Origin: Glandiceps talaboti
Taxonomy: Eukaryota > Hemichordata > Enteropneusta > Spengelidae
DNA length: 64,000 nt
Reading direction: 5' to 3'
Assembly (NCBI RefSeq): GCF_964340395.1
Contig: NC_135569.1
Coordinates: 14,891,019 to 14,955,018, forward strand
The notes beneath the pieces are model-generated. The model saw only the letters and a program-made list of their open reading frames with translations, was not told where the DNA came from and ran no database searches. Below, piece by piece: positions 24,696 to 46,395 of the stretch (its first letter is position 1; each line of letters starts with the position of its first letter). Made by a program: the position numbers and the translations under genes.

Positions 24696-26440
24696 TTATG
24701 ATACATCACAATTTTAAGCTTTGTGTTACCCGAACATAGTATGTACTAATCTGGCCATCTTAAGCCATTGCATATATTAGCTGGACATATGACGATAGCT
24801 CTAGATTCCACTAAAGGTGTACTTATTTCGCAATTATTTCTAGAAAATCGGCCAATTTTTGAAAAAGTATCTTAAACTTTTATCGTTACTAATAGTCCAG
24901 AAAGTTCTTATTCATTCGAAGCTATTATAAAACAAGCGACCCATCGGTCAGAATAGCTCCACTGTTTTTTATTTTATCTTATTTTTTATTTTGGTAACAT
25001 GTAGAAGTGGTTCAGTTCTTCAGCTCTTCACTATTCATAATGCCAGTGTCTTATAGCTTTAACCCTGGAAAATTTTAATGATGAATGAAATAAACTAGGG
25101 ATCTAAAATAATTTTGAGACAATTTGAATTTCAATTTTCTAACAAATTTATCAAGTCAACAACATTCAACTTGTACTAGTTGTAGTAGATGTAGGAAAGA
25201 AATGTATTAATCGCCATCTTAGTTTCCGTACGGCGACAATCCCAAGTACCCGAATGCACGAGGGACTAACCCGGAAGAGAGTCATTCTCAGCCATACGTT
25301 ACAGTGGTAACACTCGTTCATGTTCGATTACCTTTCACAAAGAAAACACAACGAAATAGTTGAAATGATCTTTTTTTATTTCTGTTCATCACAACAACAA
25401 AATCTGCGTGATCAAAAGTGTTGTAAACTAAACCAGAAAGAGTTATCGGACTGACTAAACTTCCCGCTGAACTGGAGTAAGGTCGAAGTCCAAGTAAGCC
25501 TCGATAGTTCGAGGTTACAAAGATGAGTATATATTGTTTACATACTTGTTTTCAAGTCGAATAATATAATATAGTACAGTTGTTTTATAAATTAAAAATC
25601 CAAAGTAAATACCACATTCTCATCCGTATGGCTACTTTAAACCACAAACAACTATACTAGTCTTATCGACTGCGAGCGAGTATTTCAGTTAGAACAACTT
25701 ACTGCCTGTCGTGATTTCACGTCAAATAATAACCACGCGATTGCCAAGTTAGGTATAATACCAAAAAAATTGTCTGGTTCCGGATACCCGACCCCACCTA
25801 GTTTTGCACGCCGATCCTATACTGTTTTACGTATTAGAGAGAAAACATAATAAAATCGCGAAAATTGTGAAGTCTCGCAAGAAATATTGGATACGAAAAC
25901 TGGCATCAACTTAAAGAGAAAATGCAAAACTATTCTTCCAATCCGTAATGGCTGTACATCTGATGGGAAGAAACCAATAACAACACAGAGACCATATAGA
26001 AAACAACGGAAGACATAGCTACCTGAACTAGACACTCACATTATGAACAAAAAAAATATATTTTAAAAATGAAATACAAAATCTACCTACCCCAACCTAT
26101 TCTACAATTGAGCGTAAGCGGAAACAGATATTTTTTTTTATTAGGCTTTACAGGACTATACTATATTAATTTAAAACTGGAATGTTTTTCAACATACTTC
26201 GCTGGGCTAGTCCCTACACTGTATCACTCCTCCCATGTGTGTAACAGCGCCCACAACGGCTGATCACTCAATTTGAGTTTGTCTTGCTTAGGAAAATATA
26301 CTTCACACAGTATCATTTCAGTAATACTATGTAACGTTTTCATTTAAGGACTGTTTGGAAGGGAGTGAATCTTATTCAAAACTATTGAAATTAGAAAGGG
26401 GTATATGAAAATTTCTACGATTGTGTCAAGGGGTATGTAA
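24696..26440. other. No gene recognised
   Basis: Intergenic sequence between copy B and the KIF28-like exons. I looked here for kinesin motor motifs (P-loop, switch II DLAGSE) and for the start of the FHA domain and did not recognise any. Confidence 0.45.
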
Positions 26441-26444
26441 AAAA

Positions 26445-27440
26445 ATGCAGTGTCTATAAAATCTTGTCTAGGGTTAAAATGAACCAATCTTCTACCATTA
26501 TTGATCAGGTCTCTCTGGTGCTGTATATAAGGCCTTACCTACGTCACAGTGACTGAGTTGCCTGGCACAACGTAGACACCCCGAATAAAATGCAACACTT
26601 TACTTCAAGAGACTGGAATTTGTTTTGTTTTCTGACAGCTACTTACAATAGCCTTTCTAACAATGCTACTTGAACAGTGATATATAGGCAAGCAGTTGAT
26701 TATAGTGGTATTCAAGTCAGATTTTGTGTGAGCTATGTCTGATAATATCGCCATGTACGTTATATAGGGTTATGACGTATACCAGCAATCCTTTACATAG
26801 TGCACTTCAAAGACTGGTCTAACAACCATAAAACAAGAAATCTATATGGAAATAATATAATCGTTGGGACTGTCTGGTTGAATAGTAGTCCATTTACAAG
26901 AACGTATTTTAAGACTTTGTATAGCTGAACTGTGCATGAGTGATATGCATGACCTAGGCTGTATTGAAAATCACATCTGCATGACAATCTGAATGTGGAA
27001 GTAGACAACTTTTATGTCTGCACAAACAAAGAAATCACTTGTTGACTGTAGCTGAACCCAAGAGACCTGATCAACAATGGTAAGAAGAATAATTCCTTTT
27101 AACCCTAGACAAGAAATTCAAACTGAGTTCCTATATACTGTTTTATAAGCCAAATTACATCTAAATCATCCTTGTAGTCAATACAATAAATGTAGTTTAG
27201 TACTTTCTATATATTTAAAATTAATATTTTTCTTTTTTGTATTTTCTGTATGTTGTCAAATGTGATTTCCTTGCTTGTGCAAACATACAACTTTTTTAAA
27301 GTGGTCTACTTCCACATACAGATACCCGACGTGATCTTTTGTGTATATAATGGTCCAGGTAAAAGTCACATGCTGTATTTAAGGCCTTACCTACGTCACA
27401 GTGACTGAGTTGCCTTGGACAACATAGACACCCTGACTCA
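26445..27440. repeat. Compound repeat region with inverted and direct copies
   Basis: 26,445-26,515 is an inverted copy of 27,057-27,115 (ACCTGATCAA(C/T)AATGGTA). 26,515-26,600 is a direct copy of 27,368-27,440 (AAGGCCTTACCTACGTCACA). The MITE at 26,994-27,316 lies between them. Confidence 0.75.
26994..27316. mobile_element. MITE, TGGAAGTAGAC family, copy 1
   Basis: TGTGGAAGTAGACAACTTTTA at the left and a near-complementary GTCTACTTCCACA at the right. The same terminal sequence and similar interior (AAAGAAATCACTTG...GACTGTAG) recur at 59,954-60,297. No coding capacity. Confidence 0.7.
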
Positions 27441-27865
27441 TTTTACTTCAAGTGGTTAGACCTAAAGGAACTGTTTAGTCAGGTGAGTTTGTTGTTTATA
27501 TCTAAATGTGCAAACAAGTCAAGTTAAAAAGTGCTCCATATCACATTAGTTTGGAGAAGTTAAATACAGCAAGTGAAATCGAAAATTGTGTTTGAACTGA
27601 TATAAAGAATAATGCGTATTCCGATTGAATTGTTTGTCTTGCTTTCAAGCAGACTACCAAGAGCTGATTGCGTTTATTTTTATACATAACATGTACCATT
27701 GTTGCAATCAAAAGACGCAGCAATGATGTTGCAATTCAGTGTTGACATTGTTGTGTCTACCTGGAAAATTGCATGCATCATGGCAAACACATGTTCATAT
27801 GGACACAGCACAGTACAGTGAATACGTCAAGATCCCACGTCAAAAATCAAAACATAATAGATAGA

Positions 27866-27896
<31 letters not shown>

Positions 27897-28133
27897 ATAC
27901 ATGCTTCGTGTTACTGACTATAATACAGTAATATTTTGTTTAATAATATATACATATTTCTACTGAATTAACAAATATTTCTATATGTGACCCGGAAATG
28001 CGCCGTTTTGGTCAACATTTAACAGTTTAACATAAAAATCACTTTCCTCCGATGATGCTCTGTTAAGGGGCGAAACATAGTCAGAATTCTATTATCTTAC
28101 ATATTCATGTTATATTTTGGTTTCGTATTTTAG
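27441..28133. other. Probable KIF28 intron; (AAAT)n tract and Penelope-like scrap
   Basis: (AAAT)n at about 27,865-27,899. At 28,045-28,080, GATGATGCTCTGTT then AAGGGGCGAAACATAG resembles the degenerate hammerhead-like motif found in Penelope-type repeats. No exon seen before 28,134. Confidence 0.4.
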
Positions 28134-37371
<9,238 letters not shown>

Positions 37372-39150
37372 TACACTGAGGAACAGACAGGGCCGCCTTT
37401 CAACTGACGGTGGTTGCAACGTTTATAATCAAATCAAGCTATTTCCACAAACCACAGATATATCAGTGTAAATGTTATTATGCAATGTATTAATTGCATT
37501 GAGGATTCATTTTCTGGACATTCTAAGTAACATGAGGCAAATTATCATTTGTAATCAATTGTGTATACATCTATTGAATATAACTCCTTGAAAAACCGTC
37601 CTCGAAGGGGTGATTTCAGACCGTCTGTGTACTTATTCACTGCAGAATTTATATACTATCACTCGTACATGTAGCTTAAAAAAGATATTTTGTTCCAGCT
37701 ACCAGATCCCACCTAGTTTTTCACGCTGACTCAAATTTTTGTGTACGTATATATGTCATGTGTGAATGTCTAGTTCCGGTAGTTCAGGATATATATATCT
37801 TCAGATGTAAAGTTTCAAACAAAATATTTTTCGGGAATATATATTTAGACGTATTTGTAATAGTCTACTAACCGAAATGTATTAATCAGAATGTGGTAAT
37901 GGAATAATAATGCAAAACTTTGAGTTGAAGTTGAACAATTATAGCCTATAAGCTGTATACTCAATTGAAAATACTTACATAAAACATTAATCTAGTATAA
38001 TGTCACACGCCTCCTACATTACAGCTGTCTTCTTTCATACTATCAGAACAGTTGACTGCATAGTAGGGAAGGACTTACTCGACATATTGTATATGTATGA
38101 TACACAATAATATTATTTCGATAAGTTTATTGTCTATGGTTTTAAGTCCCTTTGAATGACACGTTTTACATAGTTATATACCAAGAATTTGTTGATTTTA
38201 TTCAAGAAATGGGGGTAGAACAAGAAGGGGATACAAATATATTACACAGTAGATATGGACAAACTAATTAAACATGTACTCTCCCTTTTGGTTGCCATAT
38301 TGGTTGTTACAAAGTAAATCAGTTGGTTTAAGCTGATGATTTGGTTATTTGTTTCAACAGGTGCGTGTGGTCAACAAGTGCTAGATGATGCCTATAGCCA
38401 ATATGGCTTATGTGTAAAATATTCTCCAATTGGAAAAACGCGTGTATATTAATTGTAGCAAACATAAGGCTGGTCCATCGGGTCTCTCTTTATGTAAATG
38501 GGGAAAAACTTAGCTATAGTAGTATATACAATTATCTGGGTCTTTAATCACCTCAGATCTGAAAGACAAACTCGATATCGAGGCAAAGACGTCATTTCCT
38601 GTTAAATGACACTTGTTGACTGTTTTTTGTATGATGTGCCATTTTGTTCTTAACTGTGGAGTAACATTTTAATTTACACTTTTAAAACACTCTGGAAACC
38701 TTATTATCAGTTATATAGAAAGTTATCTGGTTTTAATTATTCAATCATATATGATAATATTTTAATATTTGTCGGTTTGTCTATTCGTACTTTTGGTGAC
38801 GTTTTGATGAAATTTACTGTCAGTTTTGAGACATACTATTTTAACCATAGTTTCAATCATAACATGATTTCATCTGACAATATATTGAGGAATATTTGGT
38901 GTAAGGGGATTTTTTAACTCCATTGTATGCATTTTTCTTACTTTCATTTAATCATGTATGTGAATATATTTGTTTGAAATAAACGTAAATAACAATTACT
39001 TTATAGGAATGTAAATTATTAGTCATGTCTAAATACTCAGTGTTGGGTTCAAACAATTGCAAGAATGGTTAAGGATATTTCAATACCAGAATAATATGCT
39101 ACCCACAACACTCCCTGATTTGTATACTTGGCGGTTGCTTCTTCATAACA
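37372..39150. other. 3' flank of the KIF28-like gene; no gene recognised
   Basis: Non-coding. AATAAA near 38,978 is the best poly(A) signal candidate on the plus strand but is 1.6 kb from the stop. Confidence 0.45.
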
Positions 39151-39151
39151 G

Positions 39152-39155
<4 letters not shown>

Positions 39156-39247
<92 letters not shown>

Positions 39248-39253
39248 GCGAGC

Positions 39254-39311
<58 letters not shown>
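39156..39311. repeat. (GA)n, (GCGA)n and (CAGA)n compound microsatellite
   Basis: Purine-rich tract on the plus strand with three successive repeat types. Confidence 0.97.
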
Positions 39312-39464
39312 ATGCCAGAATATTTCAATAACCTTTTAATAAACATACAGTAATTTTATACTACACAAATACGTGTGATAACAGCTTGTGACCTGTAGGC
39401 ATATCAGCTAGTCTGTATATACATTGTGATAAATCCTCCAAGTAATATATATTATTGCCTTGAT

Positions 39465-39557
39465 ATTGGGTTATATGCCTTCGGTGCAAGGATATGATCA
39501 GCAAGACGCGTAGTGAAGTGCTAATCGAATCCTTGCACTGAGGGCATATAATCCAAT
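39465..39557. mobile_element. Fold-back MITE, 93 bp
   Basis: Arms ATTGG..TTATATGCC and GGCATATAA.CCAAT, then GTGCAAGGAT and ATCCTTGCAC, around a short central spacer near AGACGCGTAG. No coding capacity. Confidence 0.82.
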
Positions 39558-40299
39558 TTGAAGGCTATGAATATTTTTATTATATACTTCATCTGGGAAT
39601 TCCTTATTGTGCAAGGAATATCATGTAGGACACTTTAGAGATAAAACTTAATTAACTTAATACTAGAACTGTGATTTTCCAAGATGTTACATTTAATGTT
39701 AAAGTAGCAGCGGATTACTATATTTGAACGCATTGTTGCGGGGTCAGTTCATTTGAATAATGTTCAAAATTAAGTCGTGTTTCTATCATTTTAATGGCCA
39801 TCATTAATATTGTGTTCATTGGATACAGATATTGGATAACTTCAGCATGCGCCGCGGCCTGGTGCTCACATTACGTGTACGAAATAGCAGTGCTGCCATC
39901 AAAATAGATTGTGTGATGTTGTGTGACGTGTTCGCCTGGGATCGATTATTTTTGAAAGATTTCTCTGTTCTTCCAGAAATCACTTTCATATAGTCATAAT
40001 GTACTGTGCAATATGCTACCCACAACACTCCCTGATTTGAATACTAGGCGGTTGCTTATTTTATAACTTCTTCAAAACATCATATTCCTCAACATTTTAG
40101 GCATAATAAGTACGTTTAAATATGTAACAATAAAAAAGGTTCTAAATGTTGTAAAAAAAATGTGCAAACAACTGTAATTAAACGTGATCTGAATTAAATA
40201 CTAACTTCGATAGTCAATTATACAAAGAGTTTTAATATGTAAATTTATTTTGATATACCAATTCAGAGAAAACTATACCTTTTGCAGAGTCATAACAGG

Positions 40300-40302
<3 letters not shown>

Positions 40303-40392
<90 letters not shown>
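40303..40392. repeat. (GA)n microsatellite
   Basis: About 45 dinucleotide units; the second copy of the local duplication. Confidence 0.97.
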
Positions 40393-40394
<2 letters not shown>

Positions 40395-41239
40395 TGGCAA
40401 AAATATAGAACACTCTCAGTGAATGCCGTTATTTGTATTATTACTTTGACTTTCATGGTGCATACTACATTAATGATTTCGAAAATTAATGTCTACTGCC
40501 ACTCACAGAGTAAATGAACAAACAGTTAAAGAACACATGCTGTACGGACACATGGCTATAACAGAGGAATGGCTGCTGAATATAGTCTCAACTTTTCAAA
40601 AATATTTGGACAAGAGAACCCAGTCAGACAACATTATTAATTGCACACAACGAGTTCATAGTTACATATTGCAATGGGCAAATATATCTCAATTTTAAGG
40701 AAGGTCTTGATGTGTCATGTATATAAACGGACACTAATTCGTAGAGTTGTGGAAAATGATTATTCCACGAGACCGGCTCCACCTACGCCTTACTTTCTCT
40801 CTCCTCTAATCGACTTCAATGAATATTGTTTGATAAAGATTGCGCCGACGCACAAGGCAAATTATATCATGGACAAACCAATTTGTTGTTTGTCAACAGA
40901 AAATATGGAATTTATACCCTAAGCTTTCAACATCATGAAAACCCGTCTCTATGTCACTGTAAATAACTGGTTTCTAGTAAATGGTTTTTGGTACAACGGA
41001 ACTCATCGTCTCAAACCACGGCCTGTTTTACAGCACCGTTCTTAACGTGCCGCCCCACTTCGAAGTGTAGCAGAGGAAATAACAGCTCCGGTTTGTGAGA
41101 ATGAACGGAACTACAAGCTCTTACCTCCTGGGTCATGACGTTGTTTGATACAAAGTAAGAAATAAAGACAAAATGAACAATTAAATCGGCTTTCACGCCT
41201 TATAGCTAATGTTATCTTGTGAATTCATAGATATCTCAT
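40393..41239. other. No gene recognised
   Basis: Short open frames only; none resembles a known family. Confidence 0.45.
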
Positions 41240-42165
41240 ATATAGTTTAATTGCAATGAAGGTCATGGCCACAGGCACAAAGAGTTTCCACAACACAAAA
41301 TCTACAGCTCAGAAAAGATCATGGAAGCACTGTATGAAACTTAGGTTCTCATTTTGAAAGCAGAATAAGTGAAACGTGATCAGCTGATTTGACTGACATT
41401 TTGTGAGCTTTACAGTGATATAAATGGATTAAAATGAATTAAATGTATCAAATTGTTTTTTGGGTCGCAGTAATAAAAAGAATTATACGTGGGTGCCAAG
41501 CATAGTCTCTCGTTATTGGGTGTCTTTGCACGCGACTGTGGTTAAAGTTCAGATAACAGCAGATTTAGTCCGAGGTTAAATGTTGTTATACACCTAACTT
41601 GTCAGGTGGTTTGATGATTTATGTATTATATATAAGTTCGTTACTCATGACATGTCTATGACGAATGAGAAGCGGTCCCACAGACTACACCGCACAACTT
41701 TGCAGGTTTTTTGGAACATAGCTCTAAGAATACTCAAAGGGTGATTATACTCAATTACATATGTTTTTCATGACCAAACAGATCCTATATTTCTTCTCTC
41801 TGGAAAGGAATTCTTTTAATGACGCCCTCTACTACGACAAGATTGGATGCAAATCACATCGTCGATCACTGACTGTACAATGGACTTATCTGGTCGAAAT
41901 CACGTATTGTTATCTGTTGCTTTAAGCCTCATGTACATATTGACATATTGAGATCAGAAGGTCAGGTATTTTTCTTTGGCCGTACGACACAGTTCAGGTA
42001 TTGTTTGCATACAACTAACTCACTGCATTGCACATCACGACATTCCACGCCGTTTTAAAGTCAGGGATAGATGTAAAACAATCTCACAGGTAAGGGCAAC
42101 TTTCCGTTGAGAAATTTATATATCGTCACGTGACCACAAGTTAACAAACACTCTTAAAATGTTTT
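41240..42165. repeat. Segmental duplication block 3 (paralog of 50,345-52,209)
   Basis: High collinear similarity, e.g. GAATGAGAAGCGGTCCCACA, TTTTTGGGTCGCAGTAATAA, GACGCCCTCTACTACGACAA. The block precedes acyltransferase copy C as block 4 precedes copy D. Confidence 0.92.
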
Positions 42166-42233
42166 TATTCATCATCCTTCATCACTTCACAATTCACCAC
42201 TGGTCCATGACAGACCTGAAACTGCCTGAACAC
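42114..42233 (+). promoter_or_regulatory. Candidate promoter and leader exon for copy C
   Basis: TTTATATA at about 42,114 is followed by E-box CACGTG (42,127-42,132), then a leader-like segment ACAATTCACCACTGGTCCATG ending at CAC|GTTAAGT (donor 42,234). It resembles the leaders at 11.4 and 20.4 kb. The acceptor TTTTGTTCACAG lies just before the ATG at 44,373. In block 4 the TATA-like and CACGTG elements are kept but the leader segment is gone. Confidence 0.4.
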
Positions 42234-43577
42234 GTTAAGTACAACTGTCACAGATGACATATTTTCAGTAAACTTAATATTTTAACAACATCGCATGTCC
42301 TAGTTTGACTGAAAGGTCAATAGACTGTCTCAAGGATATCGGATTCAGACCACACAGGATTCCAAGCATACTCGAATACATGAGACGACAGTCTGCATTT
42401 CATAAATATCTAGGATTCATAGTGATCATTCATCAATGTTTTGAGAATACTTTTAGGGCATGATCACGCCCAGAAAAGCGTTATATGGATTGCATTAATT
42501 ATTTGGCCATTGGTCATACGTAATGTAAATTTAGACTTTAAGGACGTCACAATAAAGAACACTTGGGACAGGCACCTCAGTTCAGTTCATGGTAAGGGCA
42601 CTTGACTTCGCGGGAAGTCAATGAACGAGGCACATTGCTGGATGCTGCCTTGGTTTCCAGTGTAGACCTTTAAACACAAACTGTGTGTAGTCTGAGCTAA
42701 TTCCCTTTTAAAGTTCAAGTGTGATCCCGGTACGTACATACAGAAGTTGAGTCGGATATGAGATATGAGAGTGATTCGAGTGTTACTTGGTCTGTCAGCT
42801 GTGTGCGAAGATCAAAAAAGTAATACAACCTTGAACCAAAACAATTGAAGCAAGCTGAGTAAAAACTAAGCGGCGTATGGCTCAACAAAAATCTTACTAT
42901 TGGTAAGTAATTAGTAGAGGTGATTCATTTACCTGGATGTCCTTGAGCTTATACTTGAGTAACAGTTGTTTTAATGGTGAAACATCACCATAGGGGTCAT
43001 GTTGTAACGTAGGGTATTTCAGGTTTGGGACCATTCTTGAGTAGGCCCTCTCATCAGCCGAGTAGTGTCTCTCACATTAAACCTATCTTTATATGCTGAT
43101 GACTCCAAACTGTACATATCAGTTTCAATAAGACGAACTGACTTTTGCTGCAATAGCAAGACTTTGATTAGATTTTTAAATGGACTAGGGTCGGAAATGG
43201 AAGTTGTGTCTACATTTATGTAATGGCCTTGTATATCGTTGATCGCCATTGCAATGTAACTGTATTTGATTACAAAATGAAAGGTATGCAAAGTAAACAA
43301 ATATAGGTGCCACTCAAAGCTCTCACAACTACTTGAATTATTTTCATGTTCCGTTAGACCTATACTCTGTGATCCGAATAGCAAAACTAACATTAGTTCA
43401 ATTTATTTTAGTCTAGTTCCTAAACAGTATGGCTACGACCATGGAGGTATACTTCCATGCTATGACTCAAACAAGTCTGGTCATCCAGACTAACTTTATT
43501 TCAATGTTATGCTTAGAAGAACAACAAGCCGTTGGCCCAATACTATATGTAGTGTATCTAATGTGATGTTGGGGCAC
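42234..43577. other. No gene recognised (probable leader intron of copy C)
   Basis: No exon resemblance. A 124-residue minus-strand open frame at 43,019-43,393 has no recognisable motif and I do not call it. Confidence 0.4.
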
Positions 43578-44034
43578 AGGGAACTAGCTCAGGCTCAGTT
43601 AGTTTTGTTTACAAAAATACAAACAAACAAGTAAGCAAACAAATAAAACACGCACATGTAAATAAACAAGTAAACAAACACACAAACAAACAAACACAAA
43701 TAAATAAACCGATAAAATGAGTAGATAGATAAATAAATGAATAAATAAATAACAACAAAACCAACCAACAAACAAACAAACAAACAAACAAACAAACAAA
43801 CAAAAATATATCCCCCAAATAGTCACCAATGGAGATGCCCCCAATGGTAACTATTTGGGGGTAGAATTTGTTTGTTTGTTTGTTGGTTTGTTGTTGTTTT
43901 TTTCATTTATTTACCTACTCATTTATCGGTTTATTTTTTGTGTTTTGTTTGTTTGTTTGTTTGTGTGTTTGTTTGTTTACTTGTTTGTTTGTATTTGTAA
44001 ACAAAACTAACTGAGCATGAGCTCCCTAGGCCTG
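43578..44034. mobile_element. Large fold-back element with simple-repeat arms, about 455 bp
   Basis: Outer arms CTCAGTTAGTTTTGTTTAC and GTAAACAAAACTAACTGAG; AAAC/AAAT-rich arms of about 210 nt pair with GTTT/ATTT-rich arms; inner ends CCCCCAAATAGT and ACTATTTGGGGG close a loop around 43,830. Non-repetitive landmarks inside the arms (AAACCGATAAA, TGAGTAG) also pair, so it is a real inverted duplication. No coding capacity. Confidence 0.85.
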
Positions 44035-44372
44035 TAATCAGGGTGCTGGAGTATATCAGTGTACGAAAAGTCGTGTTTTATCATATCTTTCCAGTTGTGT
44101 TTTAAGCTTGTCATAAAGTCGCGTAAATGTGGTGAGTATAAATAAATGTTCCACCTTTGTCTTCATGCATCCATGGTGATATCTCCCAAGGGGGCTGTTG
44201 ACAGTCAAAAGTGGTCCTTCGTCTCGTACTAGAAGATATTATGGTCAGGTGGGCCGCACATAGTGTAAAGGTCCAGTAAGGTGGATATCTAATTAGGTTG
44301 TATTTTCTTCACGTTATGGATGACTTTGATGCGATATAATATTCTTTGTTGTTTATTTTGTTCACAGAGAAC
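44035..44372. other. Upstream flank of copy C
   Basis: No separate feature. The acceptor TTTTGTTCACAG ends at 44,367. Confidence 0.5.
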
Positions 44373-45251
44373 ATGGTGCATAGAATCAATAGTCACCAAA
44401 TCCCATCACTTTTGAAGACATTGACAAAATGGCTGCCAGCCTGCCTTCCAGTCTACCAGTTGATCAAATACAGTTACAGCAATACCTGGCCAGCTGTGAC
44501 CATCTACACAGATAGTGATGACGTGGATAAAATTACCACCGTTCTGTGTTCATGTGGAAATTATGAAACCAGTCTTACTGGCAGCACATACACTTTTTAT
44601 AGTGTTGATAATGAAGCCTTGAGATTGCTACTTAATGCACCTGGCACTGTTGACTGGACAAGCGATGTCATTGAATGTCATATTGTTTCAATGTTACAAT
44701 ATCCAATTTTAAAAGAAGTCATGAGACAGCACAGCAAAATACTACCTGAGTATCTAGATACACGGGATTATCTAAGTGGTTGCCACATTTATACCCTCAA
44801 TGACCGAGAGAGGGCGATCGAAATTGCTGAACGTCCATTGCCCGAAGGATTCATATTTGGAAGACTTAAGCGTGAATACGGCAGAGGCCTGCTAAGCAAA
44901 TGGCACTATCCTCGCCCTCCCCCTTCAGAACAAAACTTTGCCAATATTATAGAACATTTGCCAAATCTCGCCATTTATAACGAGAAAAAAGATGTAGTTT
45001 CATTTGCGGTCATTAAAGCGTTCGGTGACATCGGTCATACATACACACTTCCAGAATACCGTAGACAAGGTTTTGCCAGTATGATCACCGCAAATTTAAC
45101 AAAGAACAGAAGCGCAGAAGGTAACATATCGTATGTAGTCATTGCAAATAGAAACAATGTGTCCATTAAAGCGCACGAAAGGCTGGGGTTTACAAGACAG
45201 GAGACGGGAAATGTGGACTACTATTGCTTCGTATCGGAATTGAAGAAATAA
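44373..45251 (+). CDS. Glycine N-acyltransferase-like protein, copy C
   Basis: Intact, 292 residues when started at the ATG 5 nt after the acceptor TTTTGTTCACAG. An upstream in-frame codon at 44,346 would add nine residues but lies in the predicted intron. Same two-domain layout as the other copies: LPACLPVY near 21-28, NAPGTVDW near 88-95, GNAT motif TLPEYR followed by RRQGFA, ending VDYYCFVSELKK. More diverged than A and B in the GNAT domain (VVSFAVIKAF, NRNNVSIKAHERLGF). The N-terminal 95 residues stay nearly identical to A and B. AATAAA at 45,451-45,456 is a plausible poly(A) signal. Substrate unknown. Confidence 0.9.
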   Translation: MVHRINSHQIPSLLKTLTKWLPACLPVYQLIKYSYSNTWPAVTIYTDSDDVDKITTVLCSCGNYETSLTGSTYTFYSVDNEALRLLLNAPGTVDWTSDVIECHIVSMLQYPILKEVMRQHSKILPEYLDTRDYLSGCHIYTLNDRERAIEIAERPLPEGFIFGRLKREYGRGLLSKWHYPRPPPSEQNFANIIEHLPNLAIYNEKKDVVSFAVIKAFGDIGHTYTLPEYRRQGFASMITANLTKNRSAEGNISYVVIANRNNVSIKAHERLGFTRQETGNVDYYCFVSELKK

Positions 45252-46040
45252 TGTATAAAAAACACATATATCCAGGTTGAGAGTTTGTGATGCCCATACC
45301 CATTCTCAGTTAATATCAGGAAACAATCATGGGTCACCGTATAAAAGTTTGAAATAGAGACCGAATTGATATGAAAATTGAGCTATCTTACAATGCAATA
45401 GGGAACTTGCAAACCCACCATGTTGAATGTTGCATCATGGGAAATGTAATAATAAATACTAATCAATTAGCATTGTAAACAATGTTGATACATTATTTGT
45501 AACCACAAATAATCAATTCATATTTACCTTGACAATTGTGGGAAGTTAATTTTATCAGTAGCTTCAGATAAGGTATTACGATAACCACAGATAATCCCAT
45601 AGTCCTTTGCATCTGAGCATGCTCAGTCTGGATTGCAAGTTCCATATTGGGCCACAATATGGCCGAATACTGTGTTATCACTATGACAATCAAAGAGTGT
45701 CGATGTTCTTGAAAACAAGACGGTGAACACAAAATAATTTTCCTCCTTCTTATAGGAACCAGGAACACGCTTTCAATAATTAGGCAAAATATAGAAAAAT
45801 GTGTGTTTCTGATTATCCGACCAAACTCTAGTTTAAGCCACCGATCCTAAACTTTTCAGTGAAATATTTCAAACAAACGAACAAACAGATAAGAAAGACT
45901 TCTTCACGTACCGTCATACATGTCTGTTTTCTTTCCCCAACGATATCTACACATATTTTATCAAAGTATCACAGAAGATGTAACCTGACCGAATTTTGTT
46001 TGTTTTGGGGCAAAGTAACATTTTTCAAAGATAAAAACAA
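45252..46040. other. 3' flank of copy C; no gene recognised
   Basis: Probable 3' UTR to about 45,475, then intergenic sequence. Confidence 0.45.
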
Positions 46041-46046
46041 TTAAAA

Positions 46047-46395
46047 AGGTAAAATGAAATGAAATGAAATGAAATGAAATGAAATGAAATGAAATGAAAT
46101 AGAATAAAATAAAATAAAATAAAATAAAATAAAATAAAATAACATGAAATGAAATGAAATGAAATGAAATGAAATGAAATATATAAAAAAAAAAAAAAAA
46201 AACCCGAAACAAAACAAAACAAAAATAAAACAAAATAAAATGAAATAACATGAAATGAAATGAAATGAAATATAACAACAAAAGAAAACAAAGCAAAGCA
46301 AAACAAAACAAAACAAAACAAAACAAACGAAACAAAAAAAATAAAAATAAAATAAAATAAAATAAAAAAATAAAATAAAATAAAATAAATAAAAT
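46047..46395. repeat. Pentanucleotide microsatellite (GAAAT, AAAAT, AAAAC)
   Basis: Successive 5-bp repeats with a poly(A) interruption at about 46,186-46,202. Minus-strand open frames rich in Phe are artefacts. Confidence 0.97.

Larger units (their letters stand above)
39090..40395. repeat. Local duplication flanking (GA)n tracts
   Basis: ATATGCTACCCACAACACTC and CTCCCTGATTTG(T/A)ATACT occur at 39,093 and 40,011, and both copies lead to CATAACAGGT(G/A) and a (GA)n run. In the second copy about 245 bp separate GGCGGTTGCTT from CATAACAGG, an insertion there or a deletion in the first copy. Confidence 0.8.

Noticed and set aside
28043-28085. Second hammerhead ribozyme
   Set aside because: GATGATG and CGAAAC words are present but the core reads CCGATGA instead of CTGATGA and no convincing stem I or III is seen.
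43019-43393. 124-residue minus-strand gene
   Set aside because: No recognisable motif or flanking splice logic; within the likely range of chance open frames for this AT-rich DNA.
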